From: Paracidovorax avenae ATCC 19860
Lineage (GTDB): Bacteria; Pseudomonadota; Gammaproteobacteria; Burkholderiales; Burkholderiaceae_C
Length of the DNA: 64,000 bases
Assembly: GCF_000176855.2 (NCBI RefSeq)
Contig: NC_015138.1
Coordinates: forward strand, 434,001-498,000
Direction of reading: 5' to 3'
Part shown: piece by piece, positions 52,945 to 61,724 of the stretch
How positions within the stretch are numbered: position 1 is the first letter of the stretch
Layout: each line of letters starts with the position of its first letter
The notes under the pieces: model-generated
Told to the model about the DNA's origin: nothing
What the model saw: the letters and a program-made list of their open reading frames with translations, nothing else
The model's database searches: none
Position numbers and translations under genes: made by a program

Positions 52945-54558
52945 TCAGGCGTTGCCCCCGCCGGCCGATGGGCCCGGGTCCTGGGGCCTGGGCTGCGGCG
53001 GGACGGGCCGGGCATGGTCGGCAAGAGTTTCCAGCGCACGCTGCACCGACGCCTGCCAGCGTTCGTAAACCTGGCGGCCCGCCTCGGCGTAGGCATAGGC
53101 GGCCGGACTCTCGGTGTCTTCAGGGATGTCCTGGTCGTGGAACGGATCGGCGTCCCGGGCCGCCTCCAGCGGTTGGAATATTTCGGGGTGCAGCACTTGC
53201 ATGCAGGTACGCCAGGTGTCGTGCTGCAGGATGAATGCGCGGTAGGCCTGCGGGTCCGCTGCCTGCTGCTGCACCCGGGATTTCAGGGCCTCGAGGTGTT
53301 CCGGACCAAGCACGCTCATTTCCGCACTCGTCAGGTGCTGCACGGTGTCCTTGGGGAGTTCCAGGGCCTGCCGGAGCGCGGACTTGGCATGGGCCAGCGT
53401 CTCCATGGGGTCCTTGCGCAACTTGTCCCTCTCCCAAGGGGGCATGTCGGTGCGCTGCAGCATCTTGCTGATGAGGTGGCCCACGGCGGTTTCCAGCAGG
53501 GCCAGCCGGAACTGCTGGCTGGTCCACTGGTGGAGCCTCGCCTCATTCAGGAGGCCGCGGCGCGCGGCCATCACCAACTGGAGTTTCCGCACCGCCAGCA
53601 TGACCTTGGAGAAGCCCTCCAGAACATTGTCCTGGCAACTGCCGAGAGCGGTCTGCGCAATCAGGAACGCCTCGTTGCGCAACTCGGCATCCCGGGCCAT
53701 TGCCGTGAATGCGACCTTCACCTGGTTTTCCATTTCGCGCCGTGCGGTGGCAGAAAGTTCGGGCAGGGCTTCCTGGTGCAGGCGTTCGAGCATCCGGGCA
53801 AAAGCCGGGGCGGCCTCCTCCTCGTCGAAGGCATGGAGATCCATCGTGGAGGTGCGGGCCGCATCGCCCAGCCAGGCCTGGAGCTGGCTGCCCAGCGGCG
53901 CGCCCAGCTGTGCCAGGTCTCCTTCGAGGCCCCTGTCGTCTTCGTCGGATCCGGTGGCTTCGTTGTCCGAAGACGAGGTGCGTCCGGCCTCGGGCGCGCC
54001 CCCCGGGACCAGAATGCGTTCGATCACGCGGGCTGCGGCAGGGCTGCCCAGCTGGAGCAAAAGCCAGAGCGAGCGCAATGCTTCCCCGACCTCGTGACCG
54101 GTGCCTTCCTGGTGGGCGAGAAGGGCTGCAGCCGCCTGGTGGATGCGTGGCTCGAGGTCCGGCCGCACCACGGCCACCATGACCAGGGGAACGAATTGCG
54201 CCCGGCTCGGTGGTCCCTGCATGCCCAATGCCGCAAGTTCCTGGCGCAGGGATTCGGGGACCTGTCGGGCGCTGGCCGCCCGTGTGCTGGCGCTGGCGCC
54301 GGCACTGCTGGAAGACTGCATGGGGTGCGGCGCGCGTGGCGGTGGCACGGCGGCGCGGGGCGGCCGGCTGGAAGGGCCTGCTTCCGCCGAGGGGGCGGCA
54401 GCGGCCTGGCGGGCCGGCAGTCGTCCCGCCAGGCTGGAACCGGCTTCCGTGGTGCGCGCTCTCACGCGCCGCGTCGGTGACACATCGCTGTCGCTATCGT
54501 GGCGGGGGCTGCGCGCGCGCGGGCTCGCGTGGCCTGTGGGTCGGCTGGGGGGCTGCAT
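52945..54558 (-). CDS. NEL-domain E3 ubiquitin ligase-like protein, paralog without EAR array, candidate type III effector (537 aa)
   Basis: The C-terminal half is a NEL-like domain homologous to the downstream gene. It contains FDEEEAAPAFARMLERL and AFLIAQTALGSCQDNV with CxD at Cys308-Gln309-Asp310, followed by QFRLALLETAVGHLI and a shared tail (HDTWRTCMQVLHPEIFQ, RDADPFHDQDIPED). Leucine-rich repeats are absent. The first 100 residues are rich in Ser, Pro, Arg and Ala, consistent with a type III signal and a disordered region; no DLNxxP copies are present. Residues 100-220 form a different helical segment with an acidic SSSDNEATGSDEDD stretch. The chosen start, Met at 54558, gives MQPPSRPTGHASPRAR; an earlier in-frame ATG at 54639 adds 27 residues. 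Translocation and activity are inferred. Confidence 0.82.
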   Translation of the reverse strand: MQPPSRPTGHASPRARSPRHDSDSDVSPTRRVRARTTEAGSSLAGRLPARQAAAAPSAEAGPSSRPPRAAVPPPRAPHPMQSSSSAGASASTRAASARQVPESLRQELAALGMQGPPSRAQFVPLVMVAVVRPDLEPRIHQAAAALLAHQEGTGHEVGEALRSLWLLLQLGSPAAARVIERILVPGGAPEAGRTSSSDNEATGSDEDDRGLEGDLAQLGAPLGSQLQAWLGDAARTSTMDLHAFDEEEAAPAFARMLERLHQEALPELSATARREMENQVKVAFTAMARDAELRNEAFLIAQTALGSCQDNVLEGFSKVMLAVRKLQLVMAARRGLLNEARLHQWTSQQFRLALLETAVGHLISKMLQRTDMPPWERDKLRKDPMETLAHAKSALRQALELPKDTVQHLTSAEMSVLGPEHLEALKSRVQQQAADPQAYRAFILQHDTWRTCMQVLHPEIFQPLEAARDADPFHDQDIPEDTESPAAYAYAEAGRQVYERWQASVQRALETLADHARPVPPQPRPQDPGPSAGGGNA

Positions 54559-54693
54559 GGGAGCGTGTTGTCCTGCCGTGCGCTGGCACGGGCGATGGCG
54601 CCATGCTCGCGCGGCCGGCCCGGCATGCCCTGCGTCCATGCGCAGCAGATGGTCGATTCGCGAACCGACGGGGTGGCGGGGCAGGGGGAGACT

Positions 54694-55269
54694 TTAATGT
54701 CCGTCCGGCGGCGCAGCGCCTCCCAGCACCGGCATGTCGGGCAGCTCGTTGGCTCCCCGAGGCCCCGGGCCAGCCGGGAAATGCTCGGCCAGCAGCGCCG
54801 ACACTTCCTCCAGGGCCTGCGTGAGCCCGTCCTCGTAGCGTCCGGAGCGGAAGGCTTCGCCCATGCGGGCAACCATCTCGCGCCAAGCTGCGGGCGGAAC
54901 GGTCCGCGCGAGGGCCCGGTCGGCCACGATCTCGATCGCATGCTCGGCCAGCAGCAGGTAGATGAGCACCCCGTTGTTGTGCTCCGTGTCCCACACGCGC
55001 AGCTTGCCGAAGAGCGTGACGGCGCGCTCGCGTGCGGATGCCCCGCGCCACAGGTAGCTCGCCGGCAGCCCGCCTTCCGCGCAAATGCGGATCTGTCCCG
55101 TGTGCCGTGCCTCGCTGGCGGCCACGCGGCGCGCCAGGCGTTCGAGCAGATCGGGCGGCAGCGCGCGGTGCAGGCCGCCTTCTGCCCAGCGGTGGCGCAG
55201 GAGACGCGCGATCCGGGCAGGCAGTCCCGGAAGGGGCGCCGGTGCAGGGGGGCGGGAGGTGGAGGGCAT
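54694..55269 (-). CDS. TPM-domain protein (191 aa)
   Basis: A stand-alone TPM-fold (YgcG-related) domain. The conserved parts are HTGQIRICAEGGLPASYLW, VWDTEHNNGVLIYLLLAE and ALARTVPPAAWREMV. It has no evident signal peptide or membrane segment. The start at 55269 is preceded by a short gap after the YgcG-like gene on the same strand (59 bp). Together with the LemA and YgcG neighbours it forms a commonly seen gene trio of unknown biochemical function. Confidence 0.88.
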   Translation of the reverse strand: MPSTSRPPAPAPLPGLPARIARLLRHRWAEGGLHRALPPDLLERLARRVAASEARHTGQIRICAEGGLPASYLWRGASARERAVTLFGKLRVWDTEHNNGVLIYLLLAEHAIEIVADRALARTVPPAAWREMVARMGEAFRSGRYEDGLTQALEEVSALLAEHFPAGPGPRGANELPDMPVLGGAAPPDGH

Positions 55270-55328
55270 GGAGCAGATCCGGTCGTGGATGTGGATGGGG
55301 ATGGGGAGGGGGGCGGGGTCCGAAAGGG

Positions 55329-56270
55329 CTACCAGTCGCCCGACGCACCGCCACCGCCGAAGTCGCCACCGCCGCCCGAGCTGAAGCCGCCGCTGTCGCT
55401 GCTGCTGCCTCCGCCCGAGCCACCGCTCCAGCCGCCCATGCCGATGCCGGTACCCAGGCCCGTGGAGAACCCGTCCCGCAACCCGCCGCGGCGGCCTGCC
55501 GACACGCCGCGTCCGCCGAAGAGCCATGTATAGAGCAGCGCCACGGCGCCCGCCCCGACGGCCAGCAGCATGCTGGCCGTGAACAGGAAGGCGATGAGGC
55601 CCGCTGCGCCGCCCATGAGCAGTCCTCCCGCCCGGTTGCCGAAGAGCCCGCGGGCCATCGGGCCGCCGACCATCACCCCGAAGAACAGGAAGATCGCGAA
55701 ATCGTTCCAGTCCACGCCGCGTTCGGCGCGGGCTGCCTGGGTATTGCCCGTGGGCGCCGGCAGGTTCTCTCCTGCGATGCGCGCGCTGAGCTGCCCGAGC
55801 GCGGCGTCGATACCGCCTGCGAAGTCGCCCTCCCGGAAGCGCGGCTTCATGGCGCCGTCGATGATGCGCGCGGCGGCGATGTCGGGAATCGCCCCCTCCA
55901 GGGCCTTGGCCACCTCGATACGCATCCGGCGGTCGTCCTTCGCGACCACGACGAGCACGCCGTCCCCCACGTCCTTGCGGCCGATCTTCCACGTGTTGGC
56001 CACGCGGTTGGCGAATGCGGCGATGTCCTCGGGCGCCGTGGAGGCCACCATGAACACCGCGATCTGCGTGCCCTGGCGCTGTTCGATACCCGTCAGGCGG
56101 GCTTCCAGCCGCTCGCGCTCCGCGGCGCCGAGCGTGCCGGTCTCGTCGATCAGGTGGGCCGAGAGCGGCGGCACCGCGCGCAGCGCCCGCGCAGGCAGAG
56201 CGCACGCCAGCCCGAGGGCGATGCACAGCAGGGCCAGCAGGGTGCGGAGCGGTGCGGCGATGCCCGGCAT
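55329..56270 (-). CDS. YgcG/TPM-domain membrane protein (313 aa)
   Basis: Signal peptide (about 1-29, ending ALPARA), then a periplasmic TPM domain (SAHLIDETGTLGAAERERLEA; WKIGRKDVGDGVLVVVAKDDRRMRIEV). Two hydrophobic segments follow (about 210-265), and the last 40 residues are a glycine/serine-rich tail. It begins 12 bp after lemA. Function unknown; the family is linked to envelope homeostasis by association with LemA. Confidence 0.9.
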   Translation of the reverse strand: MPGIAAPLRTLLALLCIALGLACALPARALRAVPPLSAHLIDETGTLGAAERERLEARLTGIEQRQGTQIAVFMVASTAPEDIAAFANRVANTWKIGRKDVGDGVLVVVAKDDRRMRIEVAKALEGAIPDIAAARIIDGAMKPRFREGDFAGGIDAALGQLSARIAGENLPAPTGNTQAARAERGVDWNDFAIFLFFGVMVGGPMARGLFGNRAGGLLMGGAAGLIAFLFTASMLLAVGAGAVALLYTWLFGGRGVSAGRRGGLRDGFSTGLGTGIGMGGWSGGSGGGSSSDSGGFSSGGGGDFGGGGASGDW

Positions 56271-56282
56271 GCCGGATCCACC

Positions 56283-56903
56283 TCAGCGCGAAGCCGGCGC
56301 AGCTGGCGCGGCCGGTGCAGGGCGGGAGAAGTCCACTGTCGGCGGCGTGCTGATCTGCGCCTCGTTCTGCACCGTGAAGCTGGGCTTGGGCTCGTAGCTG
56401 AACACCTTGGCCGTCAGGTTGGTCGGGAAACTGCGCGCGAGCACGTTGTACTCCTGCACGGTCTGGATGTAGCGGTTGCGTGCCACGGTGATGCGGTTCT
56501 CGGTGCCCTCCAGCGTCACGCGCAGGTCACGGAACGCCTGGTTGGCCTGCAACTGGGGATAGCGTTCGGCCACCACCATCAGGCGCGAGAGCGCCGACGA
56601 CAGTTCGCCCTGTGCCTGCTGGAACTTGTTGAACGCCTCGGGGTTGTTCAGCGTCTCGGGCGTCACCTGGATCGAGGTCGCCCTGGCGCGCGCCTCCACC
56701 ACCTTGGTGAGCGTGTCCTGCTCGAACGCGGCCTCGCCCTTCACGGTGGCGACGATGTTGGGCACCAGGTCGGCGCGGCGCTGGTACTGGTTGAGCACTT
56801 CGCTCCAGGCGGCCTTGCTCTGCTCGTCCAGGCGCTGGAAGTCGTTGTAGCCGCAGCCCGAGAGGGCCAGCGCGGCGGCGAGGGTGGCGATGAGGCGTTT
56901 CAT
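56283..56903 (-). CDS. lemA: LemA-family protein (206 aa)
   Basis: A coiled-coil LemA-fold protein. Recognised by WSEVLNQYQRRADLVPNIV and VARNRYIQTVQEYNVLARSFPTN. The N terminus MKRLIATLAAALALSGC is a lipoprotein-like signal with Cys17, so it is probably anchored in the envelope. The start at 56903 is selected because it gives the normal signal; the frame is open further upstream through non-conserved sequence. Confidence 0.93.
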   Translation of the reverse strand: MKRLIATLAAALALSGCGYNDFQRLDEQSKAAWSEVLNQYQRRADLVPNIVATVKGEAAFEQDTLTKVVEARARATSIQVTPETLNNPEAFNKFQQAQGELSSALSRLMVVAERYPQLQANQAFRDLRVTLEGTENRITVARNRYIQTVQEYNVLARSFPTNLTAKVFSYEPKPSFTVQNEAQISTPPTVDFSRPAPAAPAAPASR

Positions 56904-57127
56904 GGTGTGCGGGCGCCGGGCGGGATTGCGAACGTGGGGGCGACGTGCCCTGGCCGCTCCGGCGCCGGGCCATTCTGCCGCAGCCGCCGGACCTGCAGCG
57001 TCAGCGGGCGGCGCATGTGGCGGAGCGGCCGCCCGACGGGCAGGATGCGCGGCGGCGCCGAATTTCCGACAATGGCGCACTTCCCCGATCCGGCCCCGCC
57101 GGGGCCCCGATGCCAGGACACTCCACG

Positions 57128-57577
57128 ATGAGCACACGCACTCCCTACCGCGCCGCCCTGGTGGGCGGCTCCGCCGACGAGACCGAGGCCGCGTTCTACG
57201 AGGCGCTGCAGGCGGGCGACATCGACCGACTCATGGCCTGCTGGGCGGAAGAGGACGACATCGTCTGCGTCAACCCCGGCGGGCCCCGCCTGCTGGGCGC
57301 GGGCGCCATCCGTGCCGCCTTCACCGCCATGTTCGAGCACGGCGGGCTGCGCGCCCGGCCCGCGCAGGTCCACCGCGTGCAGGCCCTGGCCAGTGCCGTA
57401 CACAGCGTGGTCGAGCATGTCGAGGTGCGGATGGAAGGCAGCATGCGCGAGGCACTGGTGCAGTCCACCAATGTCTATCACAAGACCCCGCAGGGCTGGC
57501 GGCTGGTCGCCCACCACGCGAGCCCGGGCACCGTCCACGAGGCCGTGGCCGGCCCGGTGCCGCCGGTGCTGCACTGA
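57128..57577 (+). CDS. NTF2-like/SnoaL-like protein (149 aa)
   Basis: Small alpha+beta barrel of the DUF4440/SnoaL-like group. Hallmarks are AAFYEALQAGDIDRLMACWAEED and IVCVNPGGPRLLGAGAIRAAF, and NVYHKTPQGWRLVAHHAS at the end. Members include small-molecule enzymes and binding proteins, so no precise reaction is assigned. The start at 57128 lies 224 bp from the divergent lemA start; nothing else is evident between them. Confidence 0.85.
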   Translation: MSTRTPYRAALVGGSADETEAAFYEALQAGDIDRLMACWAEEDDIVCVNPGGPRLLGAGAIRAAFTAMFEHGGLRARPAQVHRVQALASAVHSVVEHVEVRMEGSMREALVQSTNVYHKTPQGWRLVAHHASPGTVHEAVAGPVPPVLH

Positions 57578-57596
57578 CCGGTCCGGAGCGCCCGGC

Positions 57597-58661
57597 ATGG
57601 ACTATGTCGCGCCCCGGTGGCTGCCCGGCGGCCACCTGCAGACCATCTGGCCCGCGCTGGCATCGCGCCGCGCCGAGGGCGGCGCGCCGGCCTACCGCCG
57701 GGAGCGCTGGACCGCACCGGACGGCGATTTCGTGGACGTGGACTTCCTGGAGACGCCCGCCGCGGCCCCTGGGCCGGCCCGGCCGCTGCTGGTGCTCTTC
57801 CACGGGCTGGAGGGCTCGTCGCGCAGCCACTATGCCGAGGCGTTCGCCGGCGCGGCGAGGGCCCGCGGCTGGGACTATGCCGTGCCGCATTTCCGGGGAT
57901 GCAGCGGCGAGATCAACCTCGCGCCGCGCGCCTACCACTCGGGCGACCATGAGGAAATCGACTGGATCCTGCGGCGCATGGCACAGCGGCAGCGGCCCGG
58001 CGGCGGGCCGGATGGACCCCGAGCGCCCCTGCTCGTGGCCGGGGTGTCGCTGGGCGGCAACGCGCTGCTGCGCTGGGCGGGCGAGCATGGGCTGGAGGCC
58101 GCGCGCAGCGCCGACGCCGTGGCGGCCATCTGCTCCCCGCTCGACCTGGCCGCGGGCGGCCGGGCCATCGGACGGGGCTTCAACCGGCTCGTCTATACGC
58201 GCATGTTCCTGCGCACCATGGTGCCGAAGGCCCTGGCCAAGTGGCGCCAGCACCCAGGCCTTTTCGACCGCGAAGCCCTGCGCGCGGTGCGCGACCTGCA
58301 TGCCTTCGACGACCTGTTCACCGCGCCCCTGCACGGCTTTCGCGATGCGGACGACTATTGGCGCCGGGCATCCGCCCGGCCCCTGCTGGGCGCGGTGCGC
58401 ATTCCGGCGCTGGCGGTGAATGCGCTCAACGACCCCTTCGTTCCGGCGGAAAGCCTGCCCCGGCACGGGCAGGCCGGCACCCATGTGACGCTCTGGCAGC
58501 CGCCGCATGGCGGGCATGTGGGTTTCGCGTTCGGGCGCCTTCCCGGCCATGTCCGGGCCATGCCCGAAGCCGTCGCCGGGTGGCTGGCCCGGCAGGCAGG
58601 CCTTCCGGACGCACATCCGCCGGGACCCGCGCCTACGCCCGGTGCGGCTGCGGCGGGCTAG
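57597..58661 (+). CDS. YheT-family alpha/beta hydrolase (354 aa)
   Basis: Alpha/beta hydrolase of the YheT/ABHD1-3 family. The conserved N terminus is WLPGGHLQTIWPAL, a lid region HFRGCSGEINLAPRAYHSG follows, and the nucleophile elbow is GVSLGGNALLRW. The acid and histidine regions are NALNDPFVPAESLP and PPHGGHVGF. Starts 19 bp after the NTF2-like gene. Confidence 0.93.
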   Translation: MDYVAPRWLPGGHLQTIWPALASRRAEGGAPAYRRERWTAPDGDFVDVDFLETPAAAPGPARPLLVLFHGLEGSSRSHYAEAFAGAARARGWDYAVPHFRGCSGEINLAPRAYHSGDHEEIDWILRRMAQRQRPGGGPDGPRAPLLVAGVSLGGNALLRWAGEHGLEAARSADAVAAICSPLDLAAGGRAIGRGFNRLVYTRMFLRTMVPKALAKWRQHPGLFDREALRAVRDLHAFDDLFTAPLHGFRDADDYWRRASARPLLGAVRIPALAVNALNDPFVPAESLPRHGQAGTHVTLWQPPHGGHVGFAFGRLPGHVRAMPEAVAGWLARQAGLPDAHPPGPAPTPGAAAAG

Positions 58662-58670
58662 GATCGGCCC

Positions 58671-59219
58671 ATGGATGACATCGTCAGGCAGGCCATCGCC
58701 AAGTGGCCCAACGTACCCGATTGCTATGGCTGGCTGGGCCTGGACGCGCGCGGGCGCTGGTTCATGCGCGACGACGCCGTGCAGGCGCAGGGCCCTTTCC
58801 CCCAGGCGCGCGGCGCCGTGCTGCAGCATGACAAGCTGATCGATTTCATCCACCGCAATTACGAGCCCGATGCCCGAGGCCGCTGGTTTTTCCAGAACGG
58901 ACCGCAGCGGGTGTATGTGGAACTGGAGGCCACACCCGTGGTGTGGCGCATCGAAGGGTCAGGGGAGGACGGTGGCGAGGCCGGCTTCTCCATCGTGGCG
59001 CACACCGGCCTGCGCTCGGCCGTGCAGGAGTGCCTGCTCGACGAGTCCGGGCGGCTGTACCTGTTCGACGGCCGAATCCTCGGCCTCGTGCACACGCTCG
59101 ACATGGAACTGGCGGCCCGTGCGGTGGAGCAGGGGCTCTGGACGCCCGCGGACGTGCGCGCGGACGAGCTGCCCCTGCGCTACGGTTATGTGCAGCATCC
59201 CTCGGAACTGCGGGACTGA
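58671..59219 (+). CDS. Conserved protein of unknown function (182 aa)
   Basis: Belongs to a DUF2946-like size class but I cannot name the family. It contains a duplicated short motif: DARGRWFMRDD near residue 25 and DARGRWFFQNG near residue 72. The rest is a soluble, mixed alpha/beta sequence with no signal peptide or membrane helix. It starts 9 bp after the hydrolase gene and is probably cotranscribed. No catalytic residues are evident. Confidence 0.8.
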   Translation: MDDIVRQAIAKWPNVPDCYGWLGLDARGRWFMRDDAVQAQGPFPQARGAVLQHDKLIDFIHRNYEPDARGRWFFQNGPQRVYVELEATPVVWRIEGSGEDGGEAGFSIVAHTGLRSAVQECLLDESGRLYLFDGRILGLVHTLDMELAARAVEQGLWTPADVRADELPLRYGYVQHPSELRD

Positions 59220-59240
59220 CCTCAGGCGGAGCGCCAAATG

Positions 59241-59270
59241 AAAAAGCCGGTCGCGCGGACCGGCTTTCAT
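59241..59270. terminator. Bidirectional terminator between convergent genes
   Basis: AAAGCCGGTC (59243-59252) pairs perfectly with GACCGGCTTT (59258-59267) around GCGCG. It carries A residues before and T residues after, so it can act on both strands between the unknown protein gene and the cytochrome gene. Confidence 0.85.
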
Positions 59271-59293
59271 TGCAGGCTGAAACCTGGAGCCGG

Positions 59294-60193
59294 TTACTTG
59301 ACGGCGTTGGCCATGTATTCCACGGTGGCGCGGATTTCCGCGTCCGATGCCTGGGTGCCGCCGCGCGGAGGCATGGCGCCCTTGCCGGCGATGGCGATAC
59401 GCGTCATGCCGTCGATCCCGTCCTTCAGGCGCTCGGCCCAGGCAGCCTTGTCGCCGAACTTGGGTGCACCGGCCACGCCGGCCGCATGGCACACCTGGCA
59501 GGCCTGCTTGTAGAGCGCTTCGCCCGCACCGGCTGCCACTGCGGCGGCGGGTGCTGCAGCTGCCGCCGGGGTTGCAGCCGTGGGGGGCGCCGAGGCCTGT
59601 TGCGCTGCGGCCATGGCCGGTGCTGCCGGTGCCGGGGCGCCCGATGCACCCGCCGCCGCGGCCTGGGCCTCGGCGGGAGCGGACGCGCCACCGGCCGCAG
59701 GGGCTGCCGGTTCGGTGAACTTGGCGCCGGCCGCGTTCGCCATGTAGGCCACGCCGCGGGCGATCTCGGTGTCGTTGAAGTCCCCGCCACCCTGGGGCGC
59801 CATGGCGCCCTTGCCGGCCAGCGCGGAATGCACGAGTGCCTCGAACCCCGTCTGGATGCGCGGGCCCCAGGCGGCGGCGTCCCCGAACTTGGGTGCACCG
59901 GCAGCGCCCGTGGCATGGCAGGCCGCGCACTGGCCCTTGAAGACCTCCTCTCCACTGCGCAGCGGGCGGTTGGCGTCGCGCACCTCCACCATGCCCACCT
60001 TCTGGATGCGCTCGGCCAATGCGCGCTCCGGGTTGCCCGAGCCCTGTGCCGGCTTGTTGCCCGAGGTGACGTAGATCACGAGGCCGATGATGGCGAAGAC
60101 GGGGACCACGAAGCAGAAGAACACCGTCCAGAGCAGTTGGCGGGGGTTCTTGATCGGGCCGGTATGCGCTTCTTCGTGGGGGGTGTCGCTCAT
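59294..60193 (-). CDS. Membrane-anchored diheme cytochrome c, c5-type (299 aa)
   Basis: Electron carrier with two class I c-type domains. One N-terminal membrane helix (about 20-43) is followed by CAACH (Cys89-His93) and CQVCH (Cys232-His236). Each is followed by the c5-like KFGD-x-A-AW and KGAM-P-GG motifs with the Met ligand. The two domains are near duplicates separated by an 65-residue Ala/Pro linker. The start at 60193 is the first Met with normal anchor context. Confidence 0.93.
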   Translation of the reverse strand: MSDTPHEEAHTGPIKNPRQLLWTVFFCFVVPVFAIIGLVIYVTSGNKPAQGSGNPERALAERIQKVGMVEVRDANRPLRSGEEVFKGQCAACHATGAAGAPKFGDAAAWGPRIQTGFEALVHSALAGKGAMAPQGGGDFNDTEIARGVAYMANAAGAKFTEPAAPAAGGASAPAEAQAAAAGASGAPAPAAPAMAAAQQASAPPTAATPAAAAAPAAAVAAGAGEALYKQACQVCHAAGVAGAPKFGDKAAWAERLKDGIDGMTRIAIAGKGAMPPRGGTQASDAEIRATVEYMANAVK

Positions 60194-60315
60194 GAGGGGG
60201 ACCTCTGTGGGTATGTCTGGCGGAACCAGCGGACGATTATAGGAAGCGCCTCCCGGGCCGGCCGTTAGGGAAAACGGCCAGCCGCAACACCCTTGCGCTG
60301 GGTCAAGCAGCCCGT

Positions 60316-61464
60316 TCAGTGGCCCCAATAGCGGTACGGCGGCGTGTAGCGCCACACATCGGTGTTCCACACCTGGCCGCCGCTGCCGGTCTCGCACGCG
60401 AAGCCGAAACCCGAGAACACGTACATCTCCCCCATCACCGTGGCCGCGCTGGTGCGCTTGATGCGCGGGAAAGTGTCGCCCTGCGGTGCGAGGCGCCGCC
60501 ATGCGGCCGTGTTCAGGTCCAGGCGCCACAGCGCATTGGTGGGGTTCTGGTTGAACTGGGCGCCGCAGCCCGTTGTACCCCCCGGCTGGTCGCCGCCGGC
60601 GAGCAGCAGGCCGTTGCCCAGCAGCGCATCCGCGCCATGGTTCTGGGGTGGATCGACATCCTCCCCCGGCGCGGGCGTGACCTGCCGCCAGGCCAGGGTC
60701 CGCAGGTCGAGCGTCCAGGTGTCCCGCAGGAACACGAATCCGCCCTGGCCGGTGGTGGCCTCGCCGCCGTAGAGCGCGACCTGCCCACGCCAGGGCTCGC
60801 CGGTCACGGCGCCCGAATAGCGGGGCGGGGGCGATCCCGGTGCGCCGTGGGGCGAGAGCTGGGTCCAGGTGCGCGTGGAGACATCGAAACGCCACAGGTC
60901 GTTGAGCGTGCGGAATCCGGCCTCCACGCCGCCGAACACATAGAGCTGGTCGCCCGCGCGCCAGACCGTGGGCCACGCCCGCGGGCTGGGTGCCGGTGCA
61001 TCGCCGGGGGCCACGCCCGCCAGTGCTTCCCAGCGTCCGGCCCGTGCGTCGTAGGCCCAGACGTCGCCCAGTGGCGTGAAGTCCGACAGGTCCGCAGAGT
61101 AGCGGGCGCCCCCGAACACCACCATCCAGCCGCGTTGCGGCATGGCCACGCCGCCGGAGAAGGCGCGCGGAGAGGGAACATCGCCCGCGGGCGCCAGGCG
61201 TGCCCAGCGGTTGGCATGCACGTCGTAGCGGTGCAGGTCGTTCAGGAAGTCGTTGGTGCCGGCGCGGAAATCGTCCTTCACGCCGCCGAAGAGGTAGATG
61301 GCACCCCGGAGCGCCGCGGTGACCGGCGCGCTGCGCCCGGACGGGGCACCTTCGCTGGAAAGCCGGGTCCACACGCCGTCATCCTGCGGGCCGGGCCTCG
61401 GGCCCGCCGTGGCGGCGCAGGCCGCGAGGGCGCAGGCCATGCCGACAAGGCTTCTTCGGCGCAT
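60316..61464 (-). CDS. Kelch-repeat beta-propeller protein, putative lipoprotein (382 aa from Met at 61464)
   Basis: Five to six kelch-like blades are visible, each with a hydrophobic stretch followed by GG and a W, for example YLFGGVKDDF, MVVFGGARYS, LYVFGGVEAG and VALYGGEATT. The N terminus MRRRSLVGMACALAAC has a lipobox-like ALAAC at Cys16. An in-frame ATG at 61536 adds 24 residues. Two cysteine-containing loops near the end (TTGCGAQ, GFACETG) could be disulfide-bonded. Role unknown. Confidence 0.85.
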   Translation of the reverse strand: MRRRSLVGMACALAACAATAGPRPGPQDDGVWTRLSSEGAPSGRSAPVTAALRGAIYLFGGVKDDFRAGTNDFLNDLHRYDVHANRWARLAPAGDVPSPRAFSGGVAMPQRGWMVVFGGARYSADLSDFTPLGDVWAYDARAGRWEALAGVAPGDAPAPSPRAWPTVWRAGDQLYVFGGVEAGFRTLNDLWRFDVSTRTWTQLSPHGAPGSPPPRYSGAVTGEPWRGQVALYGGEATTGQGGFVFLRDTWTLDLRTLAWRQVTPAPGEDVDPPQNHGADALLGNGLLLAGGDQPGGTTGCGAQFNQNPTNALWRLDLNTAAWRRLAPQGDTFPRIKRTSAATVMGEMYVFSGFGFACETGSGGQVWNTDVWRYTPPYRYWGH

Positions 61465-61678
61465 GGCCGGCCCGGGGCTCGGCCGCTGCGCGGCGGAAGG
61501 CGGGTGGCCGGACGGGATGGACGGTGGCATGCGCATGGCTGGCTTTCTCCCTGCTGTTCTGGTGTGGTCGGGAGACGGACGGTAGCGGCGCGCTGGAAAG
61601 CTGCAAGCGGCCTTCCGGCATGCAGTGCATGCACGTCCGTAGGGGTTGGGCTATCCCGCCACCGGACGGCATGCCCAA

Positions 61679-61703
61679 AGAAAAAGGCGCCCGAAGGCGC
61701 CTT
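61679..61703 (-). terminator. Terminator of the RND efflux operon
   Basis: On the minus strand AAGGCGCC and GGCGCCTT (61684-61691 and 61696-61703) form a perfect 8-bp stem around a 4-nt loop, followed by TTTTTCTTT. It lies 22 bp after the outer-membrane factor stop. Confidence 0.85.
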
Positions 61704-61724
61704 GGAACGACGGAAGGCCGTCTC

